From positions 119,962-183,961 of the forward strand of contig NZ_AOMT01000043.1 of NCBI RefSeq assembly GCF_000696305.2: DNA of 64,000 nt, written 5' to 3'. This stretch comes from Moraxella bovoculi 237. Its GTDB lineage: Bacteria; Pseudomonadota; Gammaproteobacteria; Pseudomonadales; Moraxellaceae. Of this stretch, positions 48,356-57,096 are shown piece by piece; position 1 is the stretch's first letter; each line of letters begins with the position of its first letter. The notes beneath the pieces were generated by a model. That model was not told where the DNA came from. It saw only the letters and a program-made list of their open reading frames with translations, and did no database searches. The position numbers and the translations under genes are program-made.

Positions 48356-49462
48356 CTGAAAACACTCAAGCTACGCATACGAGATAAACACACAGACCAA
48401 CTAAACCACCTAAGCGGTTCGGTCAATTTTGTGTGGAATTATGTGAATGACTTGAGTTCTAAATATCTGCAGCGTACTGGCAAATTCTTTTGCGCCTATG
48501 ACCTAAACGAATACACCAAAGGTAGCGGTGAGCTGTTAGGTTTGCATAGTCAAACCATTCAAGCGATTAATGAAACCCACGCTAAAAGCCGTAAACAGTT
48601 TAAAAAAACCAAACTATCATGGCGTACCAATAACCCAAAGTCTAAGCGTAAATCGCTCGGTTGGATACCGTTTAAAAAATCCGCCATTAAACACATCGCT
48701 ACCCACCAAACTGGTAAAAAAGGCTTAAAATCCGCCCTACAACTAAGCTTAGCCAAAGGGCAAAAGCTAATCATTGACCTGTGGGACAGCTACAACCTGT
48801 CGCTATACCAAATTAACACCCTTGAGATTGTGCAAGACAGCCGTAACCGTTGGTATGCGTGCATTACCGTCAAAGACTATCCGAAACAATCGTGTGGAAC
48901 TGGTAGTCTTGGCATAGATTTGGGCTTAAAAGACAGTGCCACTACCTCAAACGGCAATAAGCTACAAATCAAACAAACCCTAAAATATGCCAAAGCGTTA
49001 GCCACAGCCCAACGTGCCAAAAACAAACAGCGTGTTAAGGCAATCCATGCCAAAATCAAAAACACACGCCAAGACCTGATACATAAATTCACCACCCAAT
49101 TAGTCAAAGAAAACGCTCTAATCGTGGTTGGTGACGTTAAAACTACCCAATTTAACAGCAAAAAAGGCAAACTGGCCAAATCGGTTTACGATGCTAGCTG
49201 GTTTGAACTCAAACGACAACTGACCTACAAATGTAAGAATGCAGGTTGTCGCTTAGAAACCGTATCTGAAAAATACACTACCCAAACTTGTTCGTGTTGC
49301 GGTCAAATCGACAGAAACAGTCCGAAAGGTAGAGCAGGTTTGCGAATAAGAGAATGGACTTGTGCGAAGTGTGGCACATGGCATGATAGAGATATCAATG
49401 CTAGTAAGAACATTCTTGCGGTCGGGCTTGACCGTCTAGCAGTAGGAATCCCCTCGGTTTAG
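48356..49462 (+). CDS. tnpB: IS605 TnpB RNA-guided nuclease (start codon degenerate)
   Basis: The conserved N-terminus KTLKLRIRDKHTDQL begins right after a CTG at 48356; no ATG is in frame there, and the first usual start is GTG 48431, which would remove 25 conserved residues. RuvC-I Asp188 (GIDLGLKD), a zinc finger CSCC...CAKC and RuvC-III Asp346 (HDRDINASKN) are present. The usual RuvC-II Glu is replaced by Gly259 (VVGDVK), while Glu305 lies in VSEKYTTQTC. TnpB proteins use an element-end RNA to cut matching DNA next to the element's target motif. Confidence 0.8.
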   Translation: MKTLKLRIRDKHTDQLNHLSGSVNFVWNYVNDLSSKYLQRTGKFFCAYDLNEYTKGSGELLGLHSQTIQAINETHAKSRKQFKKTKLSWRTNNPKSKRKSLGWIPFKKSAIKHIATHQTGKKGLKSALQLSLAKGQKLIIDLWDSYNLSLYQINTLEIVQDSRNRWYACITVKDYPKQSCGTGSLGIDLGLKDSATTSNGNKLQIKQTLKYAKALATAQRAKNKQRVKAIHAKIKNTRQDLIHKFTTQLVKENALIVVGDVKTTQFNSKKGKLAKSVYDASWFELKRQLTYKCKNAGCRLETVSEKYTTQTCSCCGQIDRNSPKGRAGLRIREWTCAKCGTWHDRDINASKNILAVGLDRLAVGIPSV

Positions 49463-49479
49463 CGAGGGGAGGAAGTCAA
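49440..49479 (+). ncRNA. Predicted 3' scaffold of the TnpB guide RNA (omega RNA)
   Basis: In TnpB systems the guide RNA scaffold spans the end of tnpB and the element's right end. Here the hairpin CCCCTCG/CGAGGGG overlaps the tnpB stop and ends at TCAA 49479. The guide would start at 49480 and reads antisense into the 3' end of nadM. The 5' limit is unknown; only the terminal hairpin is marked. Confidence 0.45.
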
Positions 49480-49481
49480 TG

Positions 49482-50474
49482 TCACAGCCCTAACATCTTC
49501 ATGATGATGCTATAATGATCCTCAAACATCTGCTTGCCATCAAGCTTATGCAACGGTAACCAAAATGCACGACTGGCGTCATCGCCTCCTTTGACATCGG
49601 GCAGGGCATCGCCTGTAAGCTCAGCATAAAACACGTTCGTGATGGTGCGACCGCGCGGTGAGCGATCTGGCGCGTCGAAGATCTCTTGGAATTTGATCTG
49701 GTCTTGATGGACGATCAGGCCGGTCTCTTCTTGTAACTCGCGCAGAGCACAATTTAGCCATTTTTCATCTTTATCCAAGAATCCGCCCGGCAATGCCCAC
49801 AATCCATGACCGTATTCGCCGCCACGTTCGATCAGTAATACATGACCTGCCTGTACCACAAGCGCATCAGCAGTGCAGAATATTGGTGGATAAGGCGCGT
49901 CTTTCCACTTGGCCTTAAAGGCTTGAATGTATTGATATTCTTGCTTTAGCCTCATATAGTCAGGCGCGCTGATGAATGATTGTAGGAAATTTTGCGAAGC
50001 ATTAGGCATCCGCTCATCGATGATGCCTTGTTCAAAATACGCCTTACGCAGCGGGGTGGCAGACAGATTCTCAAAACTTGGCAGCTCGATCGCTGACCAA
50101 TTGGGGAACAATGACAAATAATAAGAGCTGTCGTCCTTGGTGTGTCCGATGATGCCAATGCGACCTTGTCCTTGGGTCTGATGGTGTAGGGCGCTTTGGA
50201 TGTTGTAGAGCCATTGATGGTCGTTGTAAAGCGTGTCATCGATGGGTAGACAATGAATGCGAGCTGCTTTGGTGTCACCAAATGCACCCACAATCATCTG
50301 CTTGCGCTCATCGAAGCTAAATGGATTTTTGATGGTGCGTGGACTGTTGGCCGAGCCGATGAGCATGATGACATTTCTGGCACGTTGTAGCGCTTCGGTG
50401 ACGACGAATTTATGCCCGTCATGAAATGGCTGAAAACGCCCAATAAATACCAAATAATCAAATTCGTACGTCAT
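49482..50474 (-). CDS. nadM: Bifunctional NMN adenylyltransferase / Nudix hydrolase
   Basis: A 330-residue fusion. Residues about 7-180 are an adenylyltransferase with the nucleotide-binding GRFQPFHDGH (His18, His21). Residues about 195-330 are a Nudix domain with the box GGFLDKDEKWLNCALRELQEE. The fusion type makes NAD from NMN and ATP and hydrolyses ADP-ribose-like compounds. The TGA stop lies five bases from the IS605 right end, which did not disturb the gene. Confidence 0.92.
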   Translation of the reverse strand: MTYEFDYLVFIGRFQPFHDGHKFVVTEALQRARNVIMLIGSANSPRTIKNPFSFDERKQMIVGAFGDTKAARIHCLPIDDTLYNDHQWLYNIQSALHHQTQGQGRIGIIGHTKDDSSYYLSLFPNWSAIELPSFENLSATPLRKAYFEQGIIDERMPNASQNFLQSFISAPDYMRLKQEYQYIQAFKAKWKDAPYPPIFCTADALVVQAGHVLLIERGGEYGHGLWALPGGFLDKDEKWLNCALRELQEETGLIVHQDQIKFQEIFDAPDRSPRGRTITNVFYAELTGDALPDVKGGDDASRAFWLPLHKLDGKQMFEDHYSIIMKMLGL

Positions 50475-50624
50475 AATTATCCTTAAAAAAATTAAAAAAG
50501 TTTTGTTAATCGGCTTGATAAAATGGTGCTATGTTACCATATAAAGAGCAAATAAACCGACTAATTTAGTCAAGATTTATGACTTTCTAATATTTTATAA
50601 TAACTTAATCAAAAAGAGCCAGCC

Positions 50625-51248
50625 ATGAGTGACACAGATAACGCCCCATTGACCAGCAACATCATCATCACACCCAACGCCCAAGCCTACCTTGCTGACT
50701 TATTAGCCAAGCAAGAGGTTGAAGGTATTGGCGTGCGTATATTTGTGGAATACCCAGGTACGCCGCGCGCTGAATGCTGCATGAGCTACTGCCAGCCTGA
50801 TGAGATCGATGAGGCAGATTTGCAGATTCCTTTTGAAGCGTTTACCGCACACATCGATGCGCCGAGCATTCCTTATCTGCATGATGCGGTGATTGATTAT
50901 AATAAAGATCGCTTCGGTGGTCAGCTGACTTTCCGCGCGCCTAATTCAAAGGTGCCTCAAGTGGGTGCAGATGCCAGCGTTGAAGAGCGCATCAATTATG
51001 TCCTACAATCTGAGATCAACCCGAATCTTGCCAGCCATGGCGGCATGGTTGAGCTTATAGATCTGGTCGAAGATGAAGCAGGACTGACCGCGGTACTAAA
51101 ATTCGGCGGCGGCTGCCAAGGTTGTAGTGCGGTCGATGTGACGCTGCGTCAAGGTGTTGAAGTGCAGTTAAAGCAACAAATTCCAGAGCTCATGCACGTG
51201 ATTGATGAGACCGACCATTCTCAAACTCAAAACGCATATTATAAATAA
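50625..51248 (+). CDS. nfuA: Fe/S biogenesis protein NfuA
   Basis: A 207-residue protein with a degenerate A-type N-terminal domain (about 11-105) and a NifU-like C-terminal domain holding the cluster-binding Cys164/Cys167 (GGGCQGCS). It carries 4Fe-4S clusters to target proteins and helps under oxidative or iron stress. The gene is divergent from nadM and ends in a strong terminator. Confidence 0.95.
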   Translation: MSDTDNAPLTSNIIITPNAQAYLADLLAKQEVEGIGVRIFVEYPGTPRAECCMSYCQPDEIDEADLQIPFEAFTAHIDAPSIPYLHDAVIDYNKDRFGGQLTFRAPNSKVPQVGADASVEERINYVLQSEINPNLASHGGMVELIDLVEDEAGLTAVLKFGGGCQGCSAVDVTLRQGVEVQLKQQIPELMHVIDETDHSQTQNAYYK

Positions 51249-51269
51249 TTCATGTGTGATAGAAGGATA

Positions 51270-51301
51270 AAAAAGACCTGAATAATATCAGGTCTTTTTT
51301 T
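51270..51301 (+). terminator. Terminator between nfuA and the PfkB kinase gene
   Basis: AAAAAGACCTGA / TCAGGTCTTTTT perfect stem, loop ATAATA, T tract; it can serve both convergent genes. Confidence 0.92.
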
Positions 51302-51312
51302 GTGTTCGTGCA

Positions 51313-52314
51313 TTAATCCAGTATATCCGCCTTAATGGCTTGATAATCTGATACACTTAAGCGCGGACCGAACTGAGTTACGATACGACCTGCCACAGCC
51401 GCTGCCAGTGCGCCGCATTCAGACAGGGTATGACCTTGAGTGTGCGCGTATAGGAATGCGCCAGCGTAGTTGTCGCCTGCGCCATTCGTGTCCAGCACAT
51501 TATCGATGACGGCTGATGGTACGCTGATGATGTCGCCGCCTTGCTTGATGAGCGCAGGCTTGTCGCTGTTGGTGACCACGACCAAGGTCGAAAATTCACC
51601 AAGTGCGCGCACTGCTGATTCATGGTCATCAGCGCCAGTATAGAGCATGGCTTCTTCGAGGTTGCAGAATATCGCATCCACGCCGCCTGATAGCATGGCA
51701 TCTAGACCTTCTTTGGCGAATTTTACCACCGCAGGGTCAGCAAAGCTTACCGCGACTTTAACACCTTCTTCTTTTGCCTTAGTGTGCAGGGTGCTGATGC
51801 CTTGGGCGATGGTCGGTGACATGGCAAGATAACCTTCTAGGTATAGCCATTTTGCACCTGCCAGAGTATGAAAATTGATGTTGTTGCCATTAATTAGGCT
51901 GCTCGTGCCCAGATGGGTTTGCATGGTACGTTCGCCATCTGGGGTGACCAGAACGGCGCATGAGCCTGTCGTTCCATCTGGGTCAATGGCGACATCTGCG
52001 TCGGTCGTGACGCCTGACTCTTCTAAGTCTGATAAATAAAAATCGCCCATGTCATCGCCGCCCACGCGACAGTTGTAGAACGCACGACCACCCAATGACG
52101 CGAAAGCCACCATACTGTTGGCTGCCGAACCGCCACCAGCTTGCTTGGCAGGGTTTACGCCTTGGTCTTTTAGGGTGTCAAATAGCGCGCGCTGACCTTC
52201 TTCTTCGGCCAGCGTCATGTTACCACGAGTCAGACCTGTGGCGGTCAATGTGTCGTCGCTCACCTTAAATTCGGTGTCCACTAGGGCGTTGCCAATGGCG
52301 ATGATATCAAACAT
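51313..52314 (-). CDS. PfkB-family sugar/nucleoside kinase, adenosine kinase-like
   Basis: A 333-residue ribokinase-fold enzyme with the N-terminal GNALVDTEF and GGSAANS motifs and the catalytic PfkB signature DTNGAGDNYAGAF. Bacterial homologues of this length are usually named adenosine kinase; inosine-guanosine or ribokinase-like activity cannot be excluded. The frame is open to 52365, but ATG 52314 preceded by AGGA starts the conserved region. Confidence 0.85.
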   Translation of the reverse strand: MFDIIAIGNALVDTEFKVSDDTLTATGLTRGNMTLAEEEGQRALFDTLKDQGVNPAKQAGGGSAANSMVAFASLGGRAFYNCRVGGDDMGDFYLSDLEESGVTTDADVAIDPDGTTGSCAVLVTPDGERTMQTHLGTSSLINGNNINFHTLAGAKWLYLEGYLAMSPTIAQGISTLHTKAKEEGVKVAVSFADPAVVKFAKEGLDAMLSGGVDAIFCNLEEAMLYTGADDHESAVRALGEFSTLVVVTNSDKPALIKQGGDIISVPSAVIDNVLDTNGAGDNYAGAFLYAHTQGHTLSECGALAAAVAGRIVTQFGPRLSVSDYQAIKADILD

Positions 52315-52357
52315 AAAAATCCTATCAATTAAAATATAAAGCAGTAAACATAAAAAC

Positions 52358-52380
52358 ACAGCCAAGATAACCTTGGCTGT
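52358..52380 (-). terminator. Terminator of the universal stress protein gene
   Basis: ACAGCCAAG / CTTGGCTGT stem followed on the minus strand by a T run, 14 bp after the usp stop and 44 bp before the kinase start. Confidence 0.85.
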
Positions 52381-52393
52381 ATTCTAAAATAAA

Positions 52394-52843
52394 TCATTCG
52401 ACGGCTAATTGTACCACAAGTAAGTCAGCATCCACATCAGGTAGGATGCTGTCTGCGGTCGCACCTGCTAGCCATGCTGATAGACCTGTGCGCTTATGCC
52501 GGCCGATGACTACGAGGTCGATGGCATTGTTTTGGCAGTAATCAACGATGCCTTTACGTCCTGAGATGGCGGTTTTGATTTTGACATTGTGCGCTTGTAA
52601 GCTGTTGCGCGCCAAGACTTCCGCCAGTCGAGTACGCGCTTCTTGGCAGCGTTCATTGTCAATCTGCTCATGCAGGGCAGAAGCTGGAATCAGCTCATAA
52701 CCAAAACCCAACATGGTCTCTTCAACAATGTGTAGTACCGACAGCTGAGCAGCAGGTGACGCATCCAAAATCCATTTTGCCTTCGCTGCGACCAAATCTG
52801 TGTCATCTCGTAGATCAGTAACCAATAAAACGTGTTGATACAT
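52394..52843 (-). CDS. Universal stress protein (UspA family)
   Basis: A 149-residue alpha/beta protein. It opens with HVLLVTDLRDD and ends with the ATP-binding-type loop VVIGRHKRTGLSAWLAGATADSILPDVDADLLVV. The G-2x-G-9x-G(S/T) region is altered, so nucleotide binding is uncertain. Such proteins accumulate under starvation or stress. The ATG follows AAGGAG. Confidence 0.9.
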   Translation of the reverse strand: MYQHVLLVTDLRDDTDLVAAKAKWILDASPAAQLSVLHIVEETMLGFGYELIPASALHEQIDNERCQEARTRLAEVLARNSLQAHNVKIKTAISGRKGIVDYCQNNAIDLVVIGRHKRTGLSAWLAGATADSILPDVDADLLVVQLAVE

Positions 52844-53134
52844 CGCATTCTCCTTGTGATGGGCGACATGCCCTTTTGATTTAGTATAACAAAATTCCCA
52901 CCCATCGTCAGCTAAATTTTTGACAAATTTTGGCAGTATTGGCGCGGTGTTTGGGTGTGATTTTGAGTGCGTTCAATGAGTATTTTGAACTGGATTAAAT
53001 TGCCTTTGGGCGATCGTTATGCTGATCGCTAATTACTTAATTCGGTTTTGTTGTTTTAAATTTGGCAGGCTTATTATTAACATAATGGCACTGTAGTTTT
53101 TGTTGATAATCAACCCATTTTATTGGAAATTGCC

Positions 53135-53998
53135 ATGACAAATTTAACCATCACTCCAATCAAACCAACCATCGGCGCCGTCATTGGTGGTGTGGATCTA
53201 AACAATATAACAGAAGAGATATTGGCCAAGATTAAGCAGGCGCTGCTTGATCATCAAGTGATTTTCTTTCGTGATCAGGATTTGCAGACTGAAGCTCAAG
53301 TAAAGCTCGCCAGATCATTTGGTAGTCTGCATATCCATCCTGTCTTCCCAACTGTGCCGAACATCCCTGAAGTCATCGTGCTAGACAGCCATGCAACCGA
53401 CCTGCGTGATAACGAGCTTTGGCATACCGATGTAACCTTTAGCAAGACGCCACCCTTGGGCTGTGTACTTCGTGCGGTCAAAATCCCATCGTCAGGGGGT
53501 GATACTCTATGGGCAAGCGGTACGGCAGCTTTCGAGGCACTTGATGATGACATCAAGCAAAAAATCCAAGGCTTGACCGCCATTCATGACATTCGTCTGT
53601 CATTTCCAGAAGAGCGCTTCGGCGGGGTGAGCGATGAAGAAAAGGCGCGTCTAGAAGAAATCTACCGTAAAAACCCATCTGTGCCGCATCCTGTGGTGCG
53701 CACGCACCCTGATACGGGTAAGTCGATTTTGTTCGTTAGTGAAGGATTTACCTCGCATATTGAGGGATTGTCTGAGGATGAAAGTAGGGCGCTGCTTGAT
53801 TTTTTGACAGAGCATGCTGTCAAAGAAGAGTTTCATCTACGTTGGCAGTGGCGTGAGGGCGATGTGGCAATTTGGGACAATCGTTGCACGCAGCATAAGG
53901 CGATGTTCGATTATGGCGACGCACACCGCATCATGCATCGAGCGACGGTAAATGGCGATGAGCCTTATTATAAAAGTTACACAAGCAGTGCTGCGTGA
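53135..53998 (+). CDS. TauD/TfdA-family Fe(II)/2-oxoglutarate dioxygenase
   Basis: A 287-residue enzyme. The iron facial triad is His97/Asp99 (LWHTDVTF) and His254 (WDNRCTQH), with the 2-oxoglutarate Arg269 in HRIMHRATVNG. It resembles taurine dioxygenase, which releases sulfite from taurine, but related proteins act on other sulfonates or aryloxyacetates. ATG 53135 is preferred over TTG 53123. An APC transporter lies 71 bp downstream and is probably cotranscribed. Confidence 0.88.
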   Translation: MTNLTITPIKPTIGAVIGGVDLNNITEEILAKIKQALLDHQVIFFRDQDLQTEAQVKLARSFGSLHIHPVFPTVPNIPEVIVLDSHATDLRDNELWHTDVTFSKTPPLGCVLRAVKIPSSGGDTLWASGTAAFEALDDDIKQKIQGLTAIHDIRLSFPEERFGGVSDEEKARLEEIYRKNPSVPHPVVRTHPDTGKSILFVSEGFTSHIEGLSEDESRALLDFLTEHAVKEEFHLRWQWREGDVAIWDNRCTQHKAMFDYGDAHRIMHRATVNGDEPYYKSYTSSAA

Positions 53999-54069
53999 TG
54001 AACTTTGAGGGTCGGTCATTAGCTACTCTGCCGACCATCATGATCAAAACCATCTATTAAGGACGAACA

Positions 54070-55503
54070 ATGAGTGAATCTAGTCAGTTAAAACAAGGAT
54101 TTAAAGTCAGCTGGGTCTATGCCATGTCAGTGGGCTCGGCAGTGGGTTGGGGCGCATTTGTGCTGCCCTATGAATGGCTGTCTTCATCGGGTCTGCTGGC
54201 GGTGGTGACAGGTTTTGTTATCGGTACGCTATTGATCGGCGTCATCGCGGTGAATTATGGCTATGCCACTAAGTCTTTGCCGGTGACGGGCGGTGGGATT
54301 GCCTTTGCGCTGGCGACGTTTGGGCGGACGCATGGATTCATCGCTGGGTGGGCACTGATGTTGGGTTATGCTGGCATCATCTCGCTGAACGCCTCAGCAG
54401 TTACGCTGGTGCTTCGCCTAATCATCCCTGAGGTCATGATGCAGGGTGCTTTGTATGAGATATCAGGCTGGACGATTTATGCGCCTGAAGTGGCGGTATC
54501 GTCGTTGTTTCTGATTGGTTTTGCTTATTTGAATGCTAAGAATACCGCCATTTCAGGTCGCGTGCAGTTTTTGGCGGTGGTGCTCATGCTAATTGCGGTG
54601 GCGACGGTGTTGGTCGGTACAGGCTTTCATTTTGCCTCACAAGATTCATCATTGCCATTATCTCCGCCGGCACGGGTTGGATTTTGGTCGGCGGTGAGTA
54701 CGATCGTTGCGTTTGCGCCTTGGGCGTACGTAGGGTTTGATGGAATTCCACAGTTGGCAGGCGAGTTTCGATTCTCCGCCAGTAAGATCATGAAGTTGCT
54801 CATCGCAAGCATCATCAGCGCAAGCTTTTTGTACATTATGGTCATTACGGCAGCGGCATTCGCTTTTGGGGATAACATGGCGGCATTTGGCAGCAGCTCA
54901 TGGGAGACGGGTGCGGCGATCTCATTGGTGATGGGCAAGTCTGGACTTGCGCTCATGGTGTTGGCGGTGAGCATGGGCGTATTGACGGGCTTGAACGGCT
55001 TTTATGTGGCGGCGAGCCGTGTCGTACTGACACTAAGCCGTAGCCAGATGTTACCACCGGTATTTGGCAGGCTAAATCCTAAGCATGGTACGCCATCGAC
55101 AGCATTCTATACCATCATGGTATTGTGCTTGATCAGTCCTTGGTTTGGGCGCGCGGCGCTGTTGTGGATTGTGGACATGACGAGCGTGGGCATTGCGATT
55201 ACGTTTTTTTATACCTGTGCTTGCGCTTATAAATTGGGTCGTGATGGGTTGGTGTTCGGCATTCATGCCCAATCGCCAAGCCAAATCCAGCAGGTATTTG
55301 GATTGTTGGGTATGCTAATTTCGGTGGGTTTTTTGTTGCTTTTATTGCTGCCTGATTCGGTGGGCGCACTTAGCACGCCATCGCGTTACGCCCTTGCGGT
55401 TTGGGTGGTTTTAGGGGTGGCTTTTTATGCCATGCGCCGCGATCATTTGCAGCATAAAACTGATACAGAACTTAAACAAATCCTATTTGCCAAGGTCAGT
55501 TGA
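54070..55503 (+). CDS. APC-superfamily amino acid permease
   Basis: A 477-residue, about twelve-helix transporter with a GSAVGWGAFVLP motif in the unwound first helix and conserved ISLNASAV and AFAPWAYVGFDG stretches. It belongs to the APC amino-acid/amine group, not to the ABC taurine importers. Its position directly after the dioxygenase suggests it imports that enzyme's substrate, perhaps taurine or a related amine, but this is context inference only. Confidence 0.85.
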   Translation: MSESSQLKQGFKVSWVYAMSVGSAVGWGAFVLPYEWLSSSGLLAVVTGFVIGTLLIGVIAVNYGYATKSLPVTGGGIAFALATFGRTHGFIAGWALMLGYAGIISLNASAVTLVLRLIIPEVMMQGALYEISGWTIYAPEVAVSSLFLIGFAYLNAKNTAISGRVQFLAVVLMLIAVATVLVGTGFHFASQDSSLPLSPPARVGFWSAVSTIVAFAPWAYVGFDGIPQLAGEFRFSASKIMKLLIASIISASFLYIMVITAAAFAFGDNMAAFGSSSWETGAAISLVMGKSGLALMVLAVSMGVLTGLNGFYVAASRVVLTLSRSQMLPPVFGRLNPKHGTPSTAFYTIMVLCLISPWFGRAALLWIVDMTSVGIAITFFYTCACAYKLGRDGLVFGIHAQSPSQIQQVFGLLGMLISVGFLLLLLLPDSVGALSTPSRYALAVWVVLGVAFYAMRRDHLQHKTDTELKQILFAKVS

Positions 55504-55679
55504 TTTTGCTAAATTTTGGATATGATTAAAAAACAGACAAGCTCATTTGGCAAATTATGATGGATGGGTCACCCAAAAGTCTTTTGATTGATATTTTTAA
55601 TACAAAAAATCGATTTATCAAACCAACTGATTTGCCAATTTTAAGTTATAAGACAAACATGATCTAATAGGAGAGCCTT

Positions 55680-55985
55680 ATGAAACGTATTTTATCTGCG
55701 CTAGCACTATCTACCGCAGCAGCACTATTCGCTGCGCCTGCCATGGCGGACGATGACGCACGCATCTATGAGCAAAATAAAGACCAATACATCAGCCAAG
55801 CTAAAGCAGGCGAGATCGCCAAAGCACATGTCAAAGGCGTGAGCGTGAAGAAAGTCGAATTTGATCACGACAATCTTCTTGGTGCGCATTTTGACGTAGA
55901 AGTGTTGGCTGATCGCGGCGTTGAATATGACGTGTCTGTCGATGCCAGAACTGGTAAAGTTCTAAAAAGCAAAGTTGAAGATTAA
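55680..55985 (+). CDS. PepSY domain-containing periplasmic protein
   Basis: A 101-residue protein with signal peptide 1-23 (APAMA|DD) and a single PepSY domain: QAKAGEIAKAHV, then the VEFDHD strand and a final DVSVDARTGKVLKSKVED. Small secreted PepSY proteins are thought to inhibit proteases or bind ligands in the envelope. The start follows AGGAGA. It lies beside the IS-remnant region. Confidence 0.85.
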   Translation: MKRILSALALSTAAALFAAPAMADDDARIYEQNKDQYISQAKAGEIAKAHVKGVSVKKVEFDHDNLLGAHFDVEVLADRGVEYDVSVDARTGKVLKSKVED

Positions 55986-56010
55986 TAGCGCCTTCAATCT
56001 TTAATAAATA

Positions 56011-56319
56011 GACATCCTGCAAAACTACCCAATATTTAACAAATGCTAAGTTTGTCCTAGCAGACAGTGGTTATCAAGGCATAAAACACATACATGCTAA
56101 TGCCTTTACTCCACCAAAAGCAACCAAGAAATACCCATTAGTACAAGAAGCCAAAGATTATAACGCATTATTGTCTAAAACACGGGTGAGAGTAGAATAT
56201 ATCCTTGCCAAGTTTCAAGCCTTTAAAATGTTCTCAACCACCCATTGTAAATCATTGGCAAGATTTGAACTTAGGGTAAAGCTCGTGTTTGGGTGGATTG
56301 GGTAGTTTTGCAGGATGTC
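56011..56319. mobile_element. Internally deleted IS5/IS427-like element (mini-IS) with perfect 23-bp inverted repeats
   Basis: GACATCCTGCAAAACTACCC... at 56011-56033 is exactly repeated in inverted orientation at 56297-56319, and TA flanks both sides (56009-56010, 56320-56321) as target duplication. The inside encodes only the transposase C-terminus on the plus strand (LADSGYQG, then TRVRVEYILAKFQAFK, ending VFGWIG stop at 56303). The 5' part is deleted. With intact ends it could be mobilised in trans. Confidence 0.88.
56040..56305 (+). pseudogene. C-terminal fragment of a DDE transposase inside the mini-IS
   Basis: Plus-strand reading without a start codon: KFVLADSGYQGIKHIHANAF, PPKATKKYPLVQEAKDYN, RVRVEYILAKFQAFKMF. 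The Asp of DSGYQG and the Glu of RVRVEY fit the second and third acidic residues of IS5-type transposases; the first third of the protein is absent. Confidence 0.8.
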
Positions 56320-56321
56320 TA

Positions 56322-56466
56322 ATATAGCATTACAAGATGCATCGGTATTTTTGCAATATCCTATATAATGTTTGTATATTTGATTAACACTTGATTCCCA
56401 ATCTTGAATCTGCACATCATTTAGACCAGCATTCTTTTTATAGCTAACCTGTTTCCATTTTTGCAT
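56322..56466 (-). pseudogene. Short orphan reading frame interrupted by the mini-IS
   Basis: MQKWKQVSYKKNAGLNDVQI... reads 48 native codons from ATG 56466, then enters the inserted element and continues artificially to 56215. Removing the element and one TA joins it to IKD-stop at about 55995, giving 53 residues ending NAILFIKD. No family is recognised. Its place behind an immunity-type gene suggests a leftover of a toxin-immunity cassette. Confidence 0.4.
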
Positions 56467-56485
56467 GATGGTGCTACAGCTAGCT

Positions 56486-56569
56486 CGTAGGTTGGGTTAG
56501 CGATAGCGTAACCCAACGTATTGATTTTAAATCAATTGTTAGGTTTTCGCAAGCTCAAACCAACCTACG
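56486..56569. repeat. 84-bp palindromic repeat element
   Basis: Ends CGTAGGTTGG (56486-56495) and CCAACCTACG (56560-56569) are perfect inverses. Inside are a GTTGGGTTA/TAACCCAAC hairpin (56491-56514) and a TTGATTT/AAATCAA hairpin (56521-56535). There is no coding capacity. A decayed partial copy lies at 62923-62954. Confidence 0.75.
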
Positions 56570-56580
56570 TGCTTGCCCCA

Positions 56581-57090
56581 TCAAATCCTCAAATCAAGAA
56601 TAGTGCTAAGTTGCTGTCTGGATACCTGCCATGCTGAAATACCATTTATTCTTTCTGATAAATATAAGTAAAAACGTTCAATATGATTGGGATTAAAATA
56701 ATAAATCGGAAGATAGTTCGAATAACTATCAAATATTTTATCAAAATAAAAGTCCGAAGTTAGAGCTTTTTCACTTTGTGTAATAAAAACAAAGCTCTCG
56801 GTCATAAAAAATACATCATCATCAACTTCTTCACAAGCAGGATAGGCGTTTTCTTGCGAAAAGATAGTATAAAGGTGCATTTGCTTTACATGGCTTTCTG
56901 CCGATTCGTAATGCTTAATCAAACAAACCGTATTGCCAGTATCAAATAAAAACTTGACAGCATCTTTCCATTGCTGGATATACTGCTCTATCCCCCAATC
57001 TTTTGTGAATAATTCAAAAGTCTCATAACATTCATCTAAAAGAATTTTTGCGGTTTTATTACTTGGATTAATCTTTATTAAATCTCTCAT
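56581..57090 (-). CDS. Candidate immunity protein of an orphan toxin module
   Basis: A 169-residue acidic, soluble protein with many aromatic residues and no signal or membrane segment. No family is recognised with certainty. It starts six bases after the stop of the toxin-tip fragment on the same strand, the exact arrangement of cdiI/immunity genes. Function is inferred from position and composition only. Confidence 0.5.
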   Translation of the reverse strand: MRDLIKINPSNKTAKILLDECYETFELFTKDWGIEQYIQQWKDAVKFLFDTGNTVCLIKHYESAESHVKQMHLYTIFSQENAYPACEEVDDDVFFMTESFVFITQSEKALTSDFYFDKIFDSYSNYLPIYYFNPNHIERFYLYLSERINGISAWQVSRQQLSTILDLRI

Positions 57091-57096
57091 GGCGCC

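Larger units (their letters stand above)
47816..49479. mobile_element. IS200/IS605-type insertion sequence with divergent tnpA and tnpB
   Basis: The left end has a subterminal hairpin CCACCG/CGGTGG (47834-47839 with 47848-47853). The right end has hairpin CCCCTCG/CGAGGGG (49450-49456 with 49463-49469) and then TCAA at 49476-49479. TCAA is the right cleavage tetranucleotide known for IS608-like elements, and is taken as the boundary. The left boundary, just after the TAG stop of the upstream gene, is less certain. There are no terminal inverted repeats, as expected. Both neighbours are left intact. Confidence 0.75.
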
